This document shows, piece by piece, positions 10,166 through 18,706 of a stretch of DNA of 24,272 bases; within the stretch, counting starts at the first letter, position 1; the number at the start of each line of letters is the position of its first letter. Location of the stretch: assembly GCA_030374735.1 (NCBI GenBank), contig JASCIV010000330.1, positions 1 through 24,272 on the forward strand, read 5' to 3'. The DNA is from Gracilaria caudata (Eukaryota; Rhodophyta; Florideophyceae; Gracilariales; Gracilariaceae). The notes below the pieces were generated by a model. That model did not search any database, had not been told where the DNA came from, and saw only the letters and a program-made list of their open reading frames with translations. The position numbers and the translations under genes are program-made.

Positions 10166-10658
10166 GTTAGGCCTTGTCGCTCATCATTGATTAGCTACGA
10201 AGGGCTGATGAAGCGGTAAATTTGATCCGCCTGACGGCGAGCATGTCAATTGCAATCCGTTGAGCGCATTGCCAAAACTCTCGGTATCTTACCATTGGCC
10301 GCCCTTACACCACGTCGCGCGGGCGCTTATCTTATTGCGACACGCACCGCCGCGGCGCCCGCAAGAGCGTGCGTGCATTTTCGCCCAACCGGAACGCGCA
10401 GCGCGTCCCCCGCCGCGCACCACTTGGCCCGGCCCACTCGCGCATCGCGCTGTAAGCCTACTCCAAAGCACGCCCGCAGCTGTTAGGCTTCCGCACGCAA
10501 ATGAGGACAGCCTCATCATCGTAACCGACTACCCTTTCGTTTTTATCCCTCTTCCAACACACCCCTCCCGTCCCACCTCTTCCCCGGCGTCAAAACCTAC
10601 CGTCACCTTCCGTCTCCACCTTCTCCCACACGTCTCCGCCGCTTTACTCTCTTTCAAA
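10166..10658 (+). promoter_or_regulatory. Promoter and 5' UTR of V-ATPase subunit c
   Basis: The sequence is GC-rich around 10310-10460, then strongly pyrimidine-rich (about 10530-10655) up to the start codon, like the leader of a highly expressed gene. No TATAAA seen. Open frames continue upstream from the V-ATPase coding region but the family alignment begins at 10659. Confidence 0.5.
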
Positions 10659-11135
10659 ATGCCTTGTGATCCCGCCGCCTCCTTCTTCGGCTTCGCCGGT
10701 GCCGCCTCCGCCCTCATCTTTTCTAACCTTGGTGCCGCTTATGGCACAGCAAAGGCTGGCGTCGGAGTCGCCTCCATGGGTGTCATGCGTCCCGAGCTCG
10801 TCATGCGTTGCATTATCCCGGTTGTTATGGCTGGTGTGCTCGGTATCTATGGTTTGATCGTCGCAGTTATCTTGGTCGGTCAGATTGCCGAAACCAATTA
10901 CCCCTTCTTCGTCGGCTTCGCTCATCTCGCTTCGGGGCTGGCAAATGGACTTTCAGGACTGGCTGCAGGTATCTGCATCGGTATCGTCGGTGATGCCGGT
11001 GTCAGAGCCACAGCCCAACAGCCCAAGTTGTTTGTCGTCATGATTTTGATTCTCATTTTCGCAGAGGCCCTTGCCCTTTACGGTCTTATTGTTGCTCTGA
11101 TCCTCGCTGGAAAGTCTTCAGTTACTACCTGCTAA
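10659..11135 (+). CDS. V-type H+-ATPase proteolipid subunit c
   Basis: A 158-residue c subunit of the V0 rotor, which carries protons across vacuolar and endosomal membranes. Four hydrophobic helices are visible (about 8-30, 50-73, 85-110, 124-150), and the fourth contains the proton-binding glutamate E136 in LIFAEALALYG. The GVGVASMGVMRPELVMR loop, the IAETNYPFFVGF segment and GIVGDAGVRATAQQPKLF are hallmark regions. The length fits the usual 155-165 residues, so ATG 10659 (CAAAATGCC) is the start although the frame is open upstream. Codons end mostly in C, stronger than in neighbouring genes, as expected for high expression. It converges on the kinase gene downstream. Confidence 0.96.
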   Translation: MPCDPAASFFGFAGAASALIFSNLGAAYGTAKAGVGVASMGVMRPELVMRCIIPVVMAGVLGIYGLIVAVILVGQIAETNYPFFVGFAHLASGLANGLSGLAAGICIGIVGDAGVRATAQQPKLFVVMILILIFAEALALYGLIVALILAGKSSVTTC

Positions 11136-11615
11136 CTTTTGAATTACTCATGACACTCAGTTGGATTTCAGCTCTCGGGCTCCAGAGATTCATTAAAACC
11201 CAATGGACTTTGTACCTGTCCTCTCGCGGGTGTCTTGCGTCACTGTCGTCCTTTACTCGTGATGACCGTAGAGATAGCATTCATGTATTGCATTTTCTAT
11301 ATGCATGTCTGACGGCTATAAAAGTTGCTGTTCCGGCGTCCATGCAACAAAGTGATCATAAATAAGAACATTCAGCAACTTCACTCCTTTTGTTTTCTTG
11401 CTTTGCATCATCGATTCGCGTAGCTGCAAGCATTCAATCAAGTTCCAAGCAATTTCTCTAGCTCAAGGGTATCAACGTATTTAGTAAACTGTTATATGTT
11501 GTCGTTAACTATTCGATTTGTGCTACTCAAGTTACAATTAGCTACAAAGAAGACAAGCCTCCCATTTGGCGGGCTACACTATCACACCAAATCCGTACTG
11601 CGTGCGGGGTACTTA
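11136..11615. other. Convergent 3' intergenic region
   Basis: About 480 bp between the stops of the convergent V-ATPase and kinase genes; it presumably carries both 3' UTRs. AATAAG at about 11360 is a possible variant poly(A) signal for the plus-strand gene. No coding or RNA feature supported. Confidence 0.5.
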
Positions 11616-12965
11616 CTACAACGGAGGCATTCCACGCACCGCTCTAAAGACGTTTGCCATTTGCGTTTTCGAGCATGCTTTGTCCAGAAATGGGTGCTTC
11701 AGCAGGTCTTGCACAGAATAACGTTCGTTGCGGTCGCGAACAAGGCAGCCTCTTACAAAATCCGCAAATTGCGGGCTCCAGATGTCAGGTCTCTTAAAGC
11801 CTTGGATTTGCACACCCTCACGGATCACCTGCATCGCCTTAGAACTCTCCATTCCAAACAGCGGTGGTACCCACTCCGCACATTCAATGGACAGAATTCC
11901 AATAGACCATACATCAGCTCCATAGTCATAAAAGCTGCTTCGAACTGTTTCCGGTGCCATCCACCACGCTGTACCTACGACTGTACGTCGCTTAGGACTC
12001 TTAGCAGTGAGTTCGGCAGAGTATTCGAAGTCACCAAGCTTGACTTCCCCATTTGAAGAGACGAGCACATTGTCACTCTTGATATCTCTGTGCATACAAT
12101 GTCTAGAATGCATTGCCCAAAGACCTTTCAAAGTCTCTCTCAAGATGTATGCAATGTGGTTCTCAGACAGCAAATAAGACTTATCTCGCAAAAAATCCAG
12201 TACATGAGTCAAACAACCGACATCCATCGCTTCCATAACGATCCACACGTCATTATCATGACCGTAGGCGCTGTAACATTGCACAATATTCTCGTGTTTA
12301 AGTGCATGCATGGTTCTAATCTCGTTCTCCAAAGCACGCGACTTGGCCGGAGTAGTGGGCGTAACCTTCTTAAGAGCAAATTGCTTCCCGCCACATTTAG
12401 AACGCGCAAAGTAAACGCTGCCACTTCCCCCTTTGCCAATAGGAACAAAATGGTCATAATGCGTGCATGGATCGACGTCAAGATGCATAGGGGGCAACTC
12501 CTGGGAATCGTCTTGGCAGTCATCGACCTCAGTACCACTCTTGGAGTGCAAAACTTCGGTGGGCGGGGGAATGTTTTCCTCCAACAACCCATTTAGAGGC
12601 GGAAGTGCTCCATTCTGACCAAGATCGCAATCAGCAAGATTTTCAAACTGCAGTGTGACGTCGCGAACCGCACGACGATGTAAACGACTCATCGCGGGCT
12701 CATAAGTATTCTTTGGGGAATCAGAGAGATTCGGGGCAGGGAACGGCTGCACAGAGATGCTCTCCGCGGCGCGCGAGGATAGACGCGAAATGTAGCGCGA
12801 ATACTGCGCGGAGGCTGCCTCGGCACACGAACGCTGAGCTGGTACGGCTCTTTGATCTGGCGGCGAATCGCAGCGGGGCGATACAGCGACATCTGCAGCG
12901 GCTTGCACGGCAAACTTGCGTGGAGAGAGGGATTTGAAGACTCGGCGAATGGACTCTGTGTACAT
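11616..12965 (-). CDS. STE20/PAK-type Ser/Thr kinase with DFE in place of DFG
   Basis: A 449-residue single-exon kinase from ATG 12963-12965. Residues 1-165 look disordered, with Pro/Ser/Ala/Arg-rich stretches and no visible CRIB domain. The kinase domain spans about 171-427: glycine loop GKGGSGSVY (177-185), ATP-anchoring K199, helix-C E215, HRD (292-294) followed by IKSDN, then D312-F313-E314, activation-segment GTAWWMAPE (331-339), and DVWSIGILSIECAEW. HRDIKSDN, the GTxxWMAPE form and the SIGI/ECAE block point to the STE20 group. All catalytic residues are present except that the DFG glycine is Glu (codon GAA). The metal-binding Asp remains, so the enzyme may be active with altered activation-loop dynamics, or be a weak kinase. 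Its substrate cannot be inferred from this sequence. Confidence 0.9.
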   Translation of the reverse strand: MYTESIRRVFKSLSPRKFAVQAAADVAVSPRCDSPPDQRAVPAQRSCAEAASAQYSRYISRLSSRAAESISVQPFPAPNLSDSPKNTYEPAMSRLHRRAVRDVTLQFENLADCDLGQNGALPPLNGLLEENIPPPTEVLHSKSGTEVDDCQDDSQELPPMHLDVDPCTHYDHFVPIGKGGSGSVYFARSKCGGKQFALKKVTPTTPAKSRALENEIRTMHALKHENIVQCYSAYGHDNDVWIVMEAMDVGCLTHVLDFLRDKSYLLSENHIAYILRETLKGLWAMHSRHCMHRDIKSDNVLVSSNGEVKLGDFEYSAELTAKSPKRRTVVGTAWWMAPETVRSSFYDYGADVWSIGILSIECAEWVPPLFGMESSKAMQVIREGVQIQGFKRPDIWSPQFADFVRGCLVRDRNERYSVQDLLKHPFLDKACSKTQMANVFRAVRGMPPL

Positions 12966-13041
12966 GGCGTTATGAAGGGTTAGTAAGCGAAGGATGTAGG
13001 GGTTAGACGGGGCCAGCGGGAGATGAAGAGCGGATGCTCAG

Positions 13042-13047
13042 TATATA
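13042..13047 (-). promoter_or_regulatory. TATA-like box of the kinase gene
   Basis: TATATA about 75 bp upstream of the kinase ATG, in CTATATACTGAG context on the minus strand. Position is plausible for a short 5' UTR. Confidence 0.4.
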
Positions 13048-13241
13048 GAGAACCATTGCGGTGAACATATGGTACGTGGAGGGCAGGGACTTCGGGGGAG
13101 TGTTGGGAAGGTTGATGCAGGCGGTGCAAGCGACGCTTGGCGCCGTGCGCAAGTGACGTGCTGCGCGGCTGACTTGGATGTGTCTGTTGACGGCGATCTG
13201 CACCCAACCACTGGCTCGCTTGGCGACTCCATTCGTGAAGC

Positions 13242-13250
13242 TATAAAAAG
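13242..13250 (+). promoter_or_regulatory. Orphan TATA box-like sequence
   Basis: TATAAAAAG is a strong TATA match on the plus strand, but no convincing coding region follows it. It could serve a non-coding transcript or be chance. Confidence 0.25.
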
Positions 13251-13944
13251 CCCTAAAAAGCAGCAAAAACGGGCCGTTTTTCTTTTCTGCAGACTTAGGT
13301 TGGGGAGTGGGGGCACGTGCTTAAAACCTTCATTGCGGCTTGCCTGGCGACGATTAGCGCTCCGCGCCAAGTCATTTGCGCCATCAAAGTCAAAAACCGA
13401 TGCGAAGTTCATGAGCGAGAGCGTTATGCGTCGAAAGAGCGCCTTTGCAAAGGACCGCTGCGTGATCTTGCGGAAGGGAAGCTTGAAGGACTCAGTACAC
13501 AGCACCCTTGTAGAGTGCCGCTCGAATTCCTACTGCAGGATGTTCTGCCATTGAGCTTTACGTAAAAGGTTGCTCGTCGCGTCCTGTGTTGCACGGTTCC
13601 ACGTTCAATACTCTCCTGAGCGATGACCCAGCATTGCTGCTCAGACCCATCTGAGCTCTTTTTTGGTCATATAATTGTCGGAGTCGACTCCCATCCCATT
13701 GCGCAACACATAGGCGGGGCGCGCATGCGCGCTTTGACGCGACGAATACAAACGTGTCTAAGCCTCTTGGCCCACGGATCATGACGATGGTCGCATTTCT
13801 CGCACCGGGTATGCGTGTATCCTGGAAGAATCGCGCGATTTTCCCCGTCGACCACTTCATCCTTATTATCACCCTTCGATCAGACCCTATCAAATCGCGT
13901 CTCATGTGGATTGCATATCATACAGATGCAAGCGAACGAACGAG

Positions 13945-14370
13945 CTAGACAATCTGGCCTCCCTTGCGCCTGGCGTTGTTCACCTTGATTCGTTCTCTGT
14001 TTTGAAGCCGGAACAATCGCTTCATTCTGCTGTCATCCATACACTCAAACACCCTGTCATAACCACCCTCTTCGAAGAGCTTGCTGGCCTCCCGAATGAG
14101 TTCCTCTTTGGTCGGTTGCGGATCGTGCAATCTCCATAACCATTCTGGATATTCCTGATCTTTCTGTGACATGGTCAGCACTCGTGCATTTGTTCCAAAC
14201 AATATGTACCACTACACACTTACCATTTCTTGCGGCCCCTTCGCCGGGTCTTTATAAATGTTCAGGCGATCAAGTCCCTCTTGCGCATAACGCACTTGCG
14301 AAGTCATGCGCATCCTGCTTCGAATTATATTTTGCCATAGAAACCGGTTCGTTCCTTGCAACGCTTGCAT
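13945..14370 (-). CDS. MRPL54: Mitochondrial ribosomal protein mL54, two exons
   Basis: Component of the mitochondrial large ribosomal subunit. Exon 1 is 14224-14370 and exon 2 is 13945-14163, split by a 60-nt phase-0 intron with donor ATG|GTAAGT, branch-like CTGAC and acceptor CACAG. The product is 121 residues. The signature EYPEWLWRL lies just after the junction (residues 53-61), preceded by LNIYKDPAKGP as expected for mL54. The first 29 residues have several Arg and no acidic residues, like a mitochondrial presequence. The start is the first ATG after an in-frame stop (TAA about 60 bases upstream). Without splicing, exon 2 alone would give an ATG at 14172 and a protein with neither presequence nor LNIYKD motif. 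Human mL54 is about 138 residues, so the length fits. Confidence 0.88.
14164..14223 (-). other. 60-nt GT-AG intron in mL54
   Basis: Minus-strand GTAAGT donor, CTGAC about 12 nt before the CACAG acceptor, phase 0. Removing it restores the conserved mL54 N-terminal half. Confidence 0.85.
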
Positions 14371-14440
14371 GCTTAGTTTCTCTCCACACAAAACGCTGCT
14401 GACGGCAATTTAAAGCCCTTCGAAATTACAAACGAGAAAG

Positions 14441-14874
14441 ATGGAGCAGATAGAAGAAGGGCAACAGCTTAAGGCAGAGATTCGACTGAACGATCCTTCT
14501 AGCGTCCTGGTCTTGTCAAAAAAAGGACGAGCTTTCTACGAAGGTACAGTACGTTTCTTAGATCGCGCATCTTCTATTCGGAAAGTAGAAATTTGAAAAT
14601 CTCAACATAGTTTACAATTTAGTTTGACAAAATCCTTGGTGATGGTGTCAGACGAATCACACTCATTCTTCTTCGCTTGCAGTTGTGCTGGGAATCGAGC
14701 TCATATCGACGAGACTGGTTAGATACGACGAAGATACAAGGATAACCCTTTGCAGGATCTTTTGCAGGCCTTGCTTCTGTATATTCGCCCTGGGAAGTGT
14801 GCAGAGCTGCAAATTCTTTCACGGCATGGTTCGGCAAATACATCCACGAAACTGCAAGTAGCGTGTCTCCTTAA
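14441..14874 (+). CDS. Probable small spliced gene, 73 aa, unknown function
   Basis: I do not recognise the product. Exon 1 runs from ATG 14441 to 14543 (34 codons plus one base), donor GAAG|GTACAG. An acceptor at CCCTTTGCAG (14755) starts exon 2 at 14756, which closes with TAA at 14872-14874. A second acceptor 12 nt downstream (TTTTGCAG, exon from 14768) keeps the same frame, so a four-residue variant is possible. The intron is 212 nt, longer than others here. Unspliced, the frame stops after 51 codons. The predicted protein is soluble, acidic at the N-terminus and aromatic-rich near the C-terminus (SVYSPWEVCRA, FTAWFGKYIHE). Its ATG lies only 70 bp from the divergent mL54 ATG, so they would share a promoter. 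The model rests on frame and splice consensus only. Confidence 0.42.
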
Positions 14875-15071
14875 CGAATCCACCTTATAGTCATTTCAAA
14901 ACAAGAGCAAGACACGCTCACTCAGTAAGTGTAGTTATACTAAACGGTTTCCATAGTCATTTCAAATAGAACTAAGCCTGGCAAAGGCCGTACTTGTCAA
15001 ATTAAGCAAACATCAAGCGTATGGAGAAGGTTTGGGACCAGACGTCATCTAAAATTAACTTTCAACAGTTA

Positions 15072-16625
15072 TCATCGTCGTCCAACATGCAGAGCATGAC
15101 CTTTTGCGTTCACATGTTTCATGAGTTTCGTCCGCGACGGAAACTCTTCCGCACAAACATTGCACCTATGCACAGCGGTAGCTGCCTTCTTTCTCTCTTC
15201 TCTTAGCTTTCGCTTCTCTTTCTTGGACAAGATTCGCTCCTTCGGTTCTGTTCTCCCCTTGTTCACCTCTTCTTCTTCCTTCTTAGGATCATTTTGTTCA
15301 TCTACGCCTTCACGGCCATCATCTGTTGCTTCTTCTTCTTCTCCGAACAAAGCGGTTGACTGCATTCGCGTCTTTCGTTTCCGCTTCTTCTTCGACTTGG
15401 AAGTCTGTGTACCTACGGCTGAACACTCTAAGTTTTCGCTTGGCTCTGATGTACGCTCATCGACACCACCCTCCACGTCTCTCATCACCAAGTAATCCTC
15501 CTCTTCTTTCAAAACTTGTCGCTTCATCTTGGTCATAGCAGACTTATGTTTCTTTGATCTCTCATGATCCGCTTTTTGCGCAGATGTACGGAACGCCTTC
15601 TTGCACGCTACGCAGTACAAGTCTTCAGGCACGTCTTCTTCCTCGCTCGAAAACTGCTCCTCGTCCTCCAGAGCAGAATCACCAGCATCTTGCTCTTCTT
15701 GTGTATCGCTTTCAGATTCCTGATCGCTCCCTCTTGCTCTTCTCCTTTGCTGTCGTCGCTCAATTTTTTCATCTAGGGCAATACCCGCTAAAATCTCATC
15801 AAGTGCGTCAGCTTCTTCCTCGAGAACAGCTTCCCTGGCCTCTCGGATTCGCTGGGCTTCATCTCTTCTCTCTTCTTTCTCAATCGTTTCTCTTTCTTTT
15901 CTGGCCCTTTCCTTCTCTTCTCGCTCCCTTATTTCCCGCTCACGTCGCTTGATGACTCGAGGATCTCTCTTCTTAACGAATTTCACGAGTTCTCGAACGT
16001 TATTGTTGAACTCCTTCTTAAACTTAGCCCTTTGTCTTTTGTTTTCTTTCTCCATGGCTCTCCGATACTCCCTGTTCGGCGCCTCAGCCAGATTCCATTT
16101 GTCCGCAAACGCAAAAGATTTCGACGATGAAAACGGTTCCCATTCTTGATAAAACATGCGCACCTTCTCCCAAGGTGTATCTGCGTTACCGAACTTGGGA
16201 GCAGCCCTGGCTTTTTCTTTATCGGATGCTGCAGTTTCTTCCTTCCACAGCTGTTCGAAAAGAGTTTGAAACACGTCATAGAAACCACCATCGCCTTCAT
16301 AACCTTTCCACGCCGAGCTAGTAAAGTATGCAAACAAGTTGACTTCTGTGGCACTCGAAGCCTGAGTCTCCTCCGAATTGGGGTCCTTTCCGCGCAAAAT
16401 TTGGTCGCGATGAGCATCATACCATGCGCGTTCATGTGGATCTGATAAGACATCATACGCATGCTGGATTTGTTTGAATGCTTCCTCAGCCTGTTCCTGA
16501 CGGTCAGGGTTCTTATCTGGATGGTGTGCAAGAGCCTGAAGTCTGTAGGCCTTTTTGATTTCACTTTCAGTTGCCGTTAGTGGGATCTGTAAGGTCTCGT
16601 AGAGACACCGTGTCGGTGGAGCCAT
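15072..16625 (-). CDS. DNAJC21: JJJ1/DNAJC21-type J-domain zinc-finger protein
   Basis: Hsp70 co-chaperone of the JJJ1/DNAJC21 family, which works in late cytoplasmic maturation of the 60S ribosomal subunit by helping recycle export factors. Single exon, 517 residues, ATG 16623-16625. The J domain is residues 7-72 with HPD at 35-37. The family-typical middle follows (GGFYDVFQTLFEQLW at 113-127; PWEKVRMFYQEW at 151-162), then a long charged coiled-coil region (about 185-300) and an acidic patch. Two U1-like C2H2 zinc fingers close it: C338, C341, H354, H360 and C488, C491, H504, H510. Lys-rich stretches between the fingers could bind rRNA. Length and domain order match the family. It is divergent from the plastid oxidoreductase gene. 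Confidence 0.93.
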   Translation of the reverse strand: MAPPTRCLYETLQIPLTATESEIKKAYRLQALAHHPDKNPDRQEQAEEAFKQIQHAYDVLSDPHERAWYDAHRDQILRGKDPNSEETQASSATEVNLFAYFTSSAWKGYEGDGGFYDVFQTLFEQLWKEETAASDKEKARAAPKFGNADTPWEKVRMFYQEWEPFSSSKSFAFADKWNLAEAPNREYRRAMEKENKRQRAKFKKEFNNNVRELVKFVKKRDPRVIKRREREIREREEKERARKERETIEKEERRDEAQRIREAREAVLEEEADALDEILAGIALDEKIERRQQRRRARGSDQESESDTQEEQDAGDSALEDEEQFSSEEEDVPEDLYCVACKKAFRTSAQKADHERSKKHKSAMTKMKRQVLKEEEDYLVMRDVEGGVDERTSEPSENLECSAVGTQTSKSKKKRKRKTRMQSTALFGEEEEATDDGREGVDEQNDPKKEEEEVNKGRTEPKERILSKKEKRKLREERKKAATAVHRCNVCAEEFPSRTKLMKHVNAKGHALHVGRR

Positions 16626-17277
16626 ATTGGAGAGGAGTTTGTGAAAACGAACTGCTCGAAAAGTCTCTCTATTCTTCGGGTTTAGTTGTTTCGATTTATC
16701 TTAGCCTAGTCGCAGTTCTAAGATGTGCCACAAAGTTTCACAGTGCGGAATCCGCACCGTGTTTTGTGTTTGGCGGGAGTACCTTCGTACTGTAGTCGAA
16801 CTTGTGCGATCATCCTCACAGGCCATAATCGGTGCCAATGAACACTGGGAGACTTGTGAAATGGGCATTGGTCATTTTGAACTCCCGCGACCTAATAGAA
16901 AGACGACAAGTGGGTGCCACCATTGATCTCAATTATGGACGATGTTCTGCTGTCCATTCCCTCGCCACTACTCTGTACTGGCACGGAGGGCAGATGTTCC
17001 TGTGTGAAAGCAACGTTCTCCATGACCTCGGCCAGAGGTCTTAGATAGATAAGACTCTGTAGGAAAATAACAATTCTTGTATAACTATCAAGAACAACGT
17101 GATTGCCTCAAACCGAGTAGATCACCGAGTCACAGGAAGTCGTCTTCAAACGACGTTTTCCAACCGCTTCAAGATCCGCGATCGTTGCTCCCATCAACAC
17201 GAAGCTGTCAAACATATCTTTCTATGCCTTCATCTGCAACCCTACAAGAGTTGGACATATATCATCATCTTCGCACT
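16626..17277. promoter_or_regulatory. Divergent region with a short unrecognised frame
   Basis: About 650 bp between the J-protein start and the oxidoreductase start; it should contain both promoters. A 68-codon ATG frame at 16838-17044 (+) has reasonable composition but no recognisable family and no support beyond openness. TATAAC at 17079 is a weak TATA candidate. Confidence 0.4.
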
Positions 17278-18207
17278 ATGCACAAGGCTCAGTGTGCGTT
17301 TGTAACATCGACTCCTGTTGCAATCCGAAAGCGTTGCTTTTCTATATGTCGCGCTTTGCGCCCGTATACGCGACATGCAAGCCCTCCTGCGAGTCGCCCT
17401 CAAACCACACTTCCTTTGCGTCGTTTGAACCCCGTTGCCTCCGTTAAGCCCCAGCAAGAAACCCCCTGGAACCGCGTGAAAGTGGTTGAGAATTCTTTCC
17501 ACTGCGAGGCGCACCGATATATCGTCGTCAATGTCGGTGTAAGCGGAGAGAAGGGTACTCTAATCGACTCGTATCGGGTACCTGGTATGTTTGTGCAAAT
17601 GCGAGCCTCTCCTGAAGATAAGCCTTCGTTCTTCGCCATCTCATGTGCACCAAACATTGCTGGGTACTTTGAGTTTCTCATCAAAGAATCAGAATACTCT
17701 AAGAGCATATGTGACATCAAGGAAGGGAGTATGGTTGAGATGTCCCCAGTTATGGGTAAAGGATTCCCCATGTCCAAACTTAATTTGGCTGACTACGATG
17801 AAGGGCACAAACCGAAAGACATATTGCTCTTCGCGACTGGGTCTGGAATTGCTCCCATACGTGCTGCAATAGAGTCACCGCTGAATGGACTGAATGTACC
17901 GTTACGAAGATCAGTAAAGCTCTTCTACGGTGCTAGATATCCAAATAGGATGCCATACATGGAAAGATTTGGGATGTGGCAAGTGGACGGTGTGGAAATT
18001 ATACCAGTCATGTCCAGACCTCAAGACGCGTTTGACAAATGGGATGGGGAAACAGGTTATATTCAGGATGTTCTAAAGAACGCAAGCGTTGATAGCCCGA
18101 GTGAAACAGCCGCTCTATTATGCGGGGTGAAGGGCATGACCGAGGATGTCACAAGTTTACTCAAAGAAGCCGGTGTTCCAGAGGACCGAATTCTTCTCAA
18201 CTTCTGA
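17278..18207 (+). CDS. Plastid pKIWI502-like FAD/NAD(P) oxidoreductase
   Basis: Flavin reductase of the ferredoxin-NADP reductase superfamily, closest in layout to the plant chloroplast protein known as fruit protein pKIWI502. From ATG 17278 it is 309 residues. Residues 1-58 are rich in Arg, Ser, Thr, Ala and Pro with no acidic residues, like a plastid transit peptide. An earlier in-frame ATG at 17224 would add 18 residues including acidic ones and is less likely. The FAD-binding barrel covers about 64-178 (YRVPGMFVQMR; FFAISCAP) and the NAD(P) domain about 180-309, with the pyrophosphate motif ATGSGIAPIR (186-195) and the C-terminal LCGVKGMTEDV (281-291). The usual FNR C-terminal Tyr is absent; the protein ends LLNF. 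Natural substrate is unknown for this family. Plastid location is inferred. Confidence 0.82.
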   Translation: MHKAQCAFVTSTPVAIRKRCFSICRALRPYTRHASPPASRPQTTLPLRRLNPVASVKPQQETPWNRVKVVENSFHCEAHRYIVVNVGVSGEKGTLIDSYRVPGMFVQMRASPEDKPSFFAISCAPNIAGYFEFLIKESEYSKSICDIKEGSMVEMSPVMGKGFPMSKLNLADYDEGHKPKDILLFATGSGIAPIRAAIESPLNGLNVPLRRSVKLFYGARYPNRMPYMERFGMWQVDGVEIIPVMSRPQDAFDKWDGETGYIQDVLKNASVDSPSETAALLCGVKGMTEDVTSLLKEAGVPEDRILLNF

Positions 18208-18247
18208 TTTCTACCCTTCAGTGTTGACTTTTGACTGCTAATCTCTC

Positions 18248-18253
18248 AATAAA
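18248..18253 (+). promoter_or_regulatory. Poly(A) signal AATAAA
   Basis: Canonical AATAAA 41 nt after the oxidoreductase stop codon, followed by a T-rich stretch. Confidence 0.55.
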
Positions 18254-18387
18254 TCTTTTTTGGATCGAGCAACTTGACATGAAGTTTGTATCTCTCGACA
18301 CCGCGCTGAAGAGCGCGACAACCGACGGCTCAGGCCCATATCTGTCTGTCCTAGACCAGAGCCCTTGCAGGCATGGTTCTCTAGGTA

Positions 18388-18706
18388 CTAATCATGCAGT
18401 TCTATCCGATGAGCTAGGTATGGAGGATTTTGATAAGGACTAGAAGTATCCTCCCCCACTCCATTATCTTCTTCTTCATCGTGGTCTGTAGCCTCTAATT
18501 TCGGGGCTCCAGGAAACACTCCATTACCTTTTCTCTGTTTTCGTCGCCAGTTTCCTATTCCTACGCTGATGGATGTCTATTCCGAGGTTCAGCGTGGAAG
18601 CCAGAATTTCTTGTCTACAGTCTATGTACAAGCCTAGCTCTGTAGCGCAGAGATAGCCTTGTTCGGTTCTACGAAGCTTTCTTGCTCGTTTTATTTTTGA
18701 GGACAT
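18388..18706 (-). CDS. Probable small spliced gene, 84 aa, unknown function
   Basis: I do not recognise this protein. Exon 1 is 18630-18706 from ATG, with donor GTACAT; the intron is 64 nt (18566-18629) with CTGAAC as a branch-like site and acceptor CATCAG; exon 2 is 18388-18565, ending TAG. The phase-2 junction fits exactly and total coding length is divisible by three. The unspliced frame gives 60 codons that end TGA-free at TAA 18524, whereas the spliced frame continues into a coherent basic then acidic sequence (NWRRKQRKGNG near 31-41, HDEEEDNGVGED at 54-65). The N-terminus is strongly basic (SSKIKRARKLRR), suggesting a nuclear or nucleolar protein or an RNA binder, which is inference. 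It converges on the oxidoreductase gene. Alternative: only the unspliced 60-residue frame, or neither. Confidence 0.4.

Larger units (their letters stand above)
12966..13944. other. Intergenic gap: kinase promoter, no supported gene
   Basis: About 980 bp, GC-rich in part, with mutually overlapping open frames on both strands (+13069-13554, +13317-13565, -13558-13905). None has a recognisable domain, and several lack ATG. A TATA-like box on the minus strand (13042-13047) fits the kinase. TATAAAAAG at 13242-13250 on the plus strand has no clear downstream gene; the first ATG after it opens a 4-codon frame. Confidence 0.45.

Noticed and set aside
10260..10658. N-terminal extension of V-ATPase subunit c
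   Set aside because: Open frame without ATG, and the family starts at MPCDP-like residues; the length from 10659 already fits.
13558..13905. 115-codon minus-strand frame just downstream of mL54
   Set aside because: ATG-initiated but no recognisable domain, and opposing frames overlap it; not enough to call a gene.
16838..17044. 68-codon plus-strand frame, considered as a retroelement remnant
   Set aside because: No reverse transcriptase, integrase or protease motif, and no flanking repeats seen.
18279..18443. 54-codon plus-strand frame after the oxidoreductase
   Set aside because: Lies in the 3' region after AATAAA and antisense to the better-supported spliced minus-strand gene.
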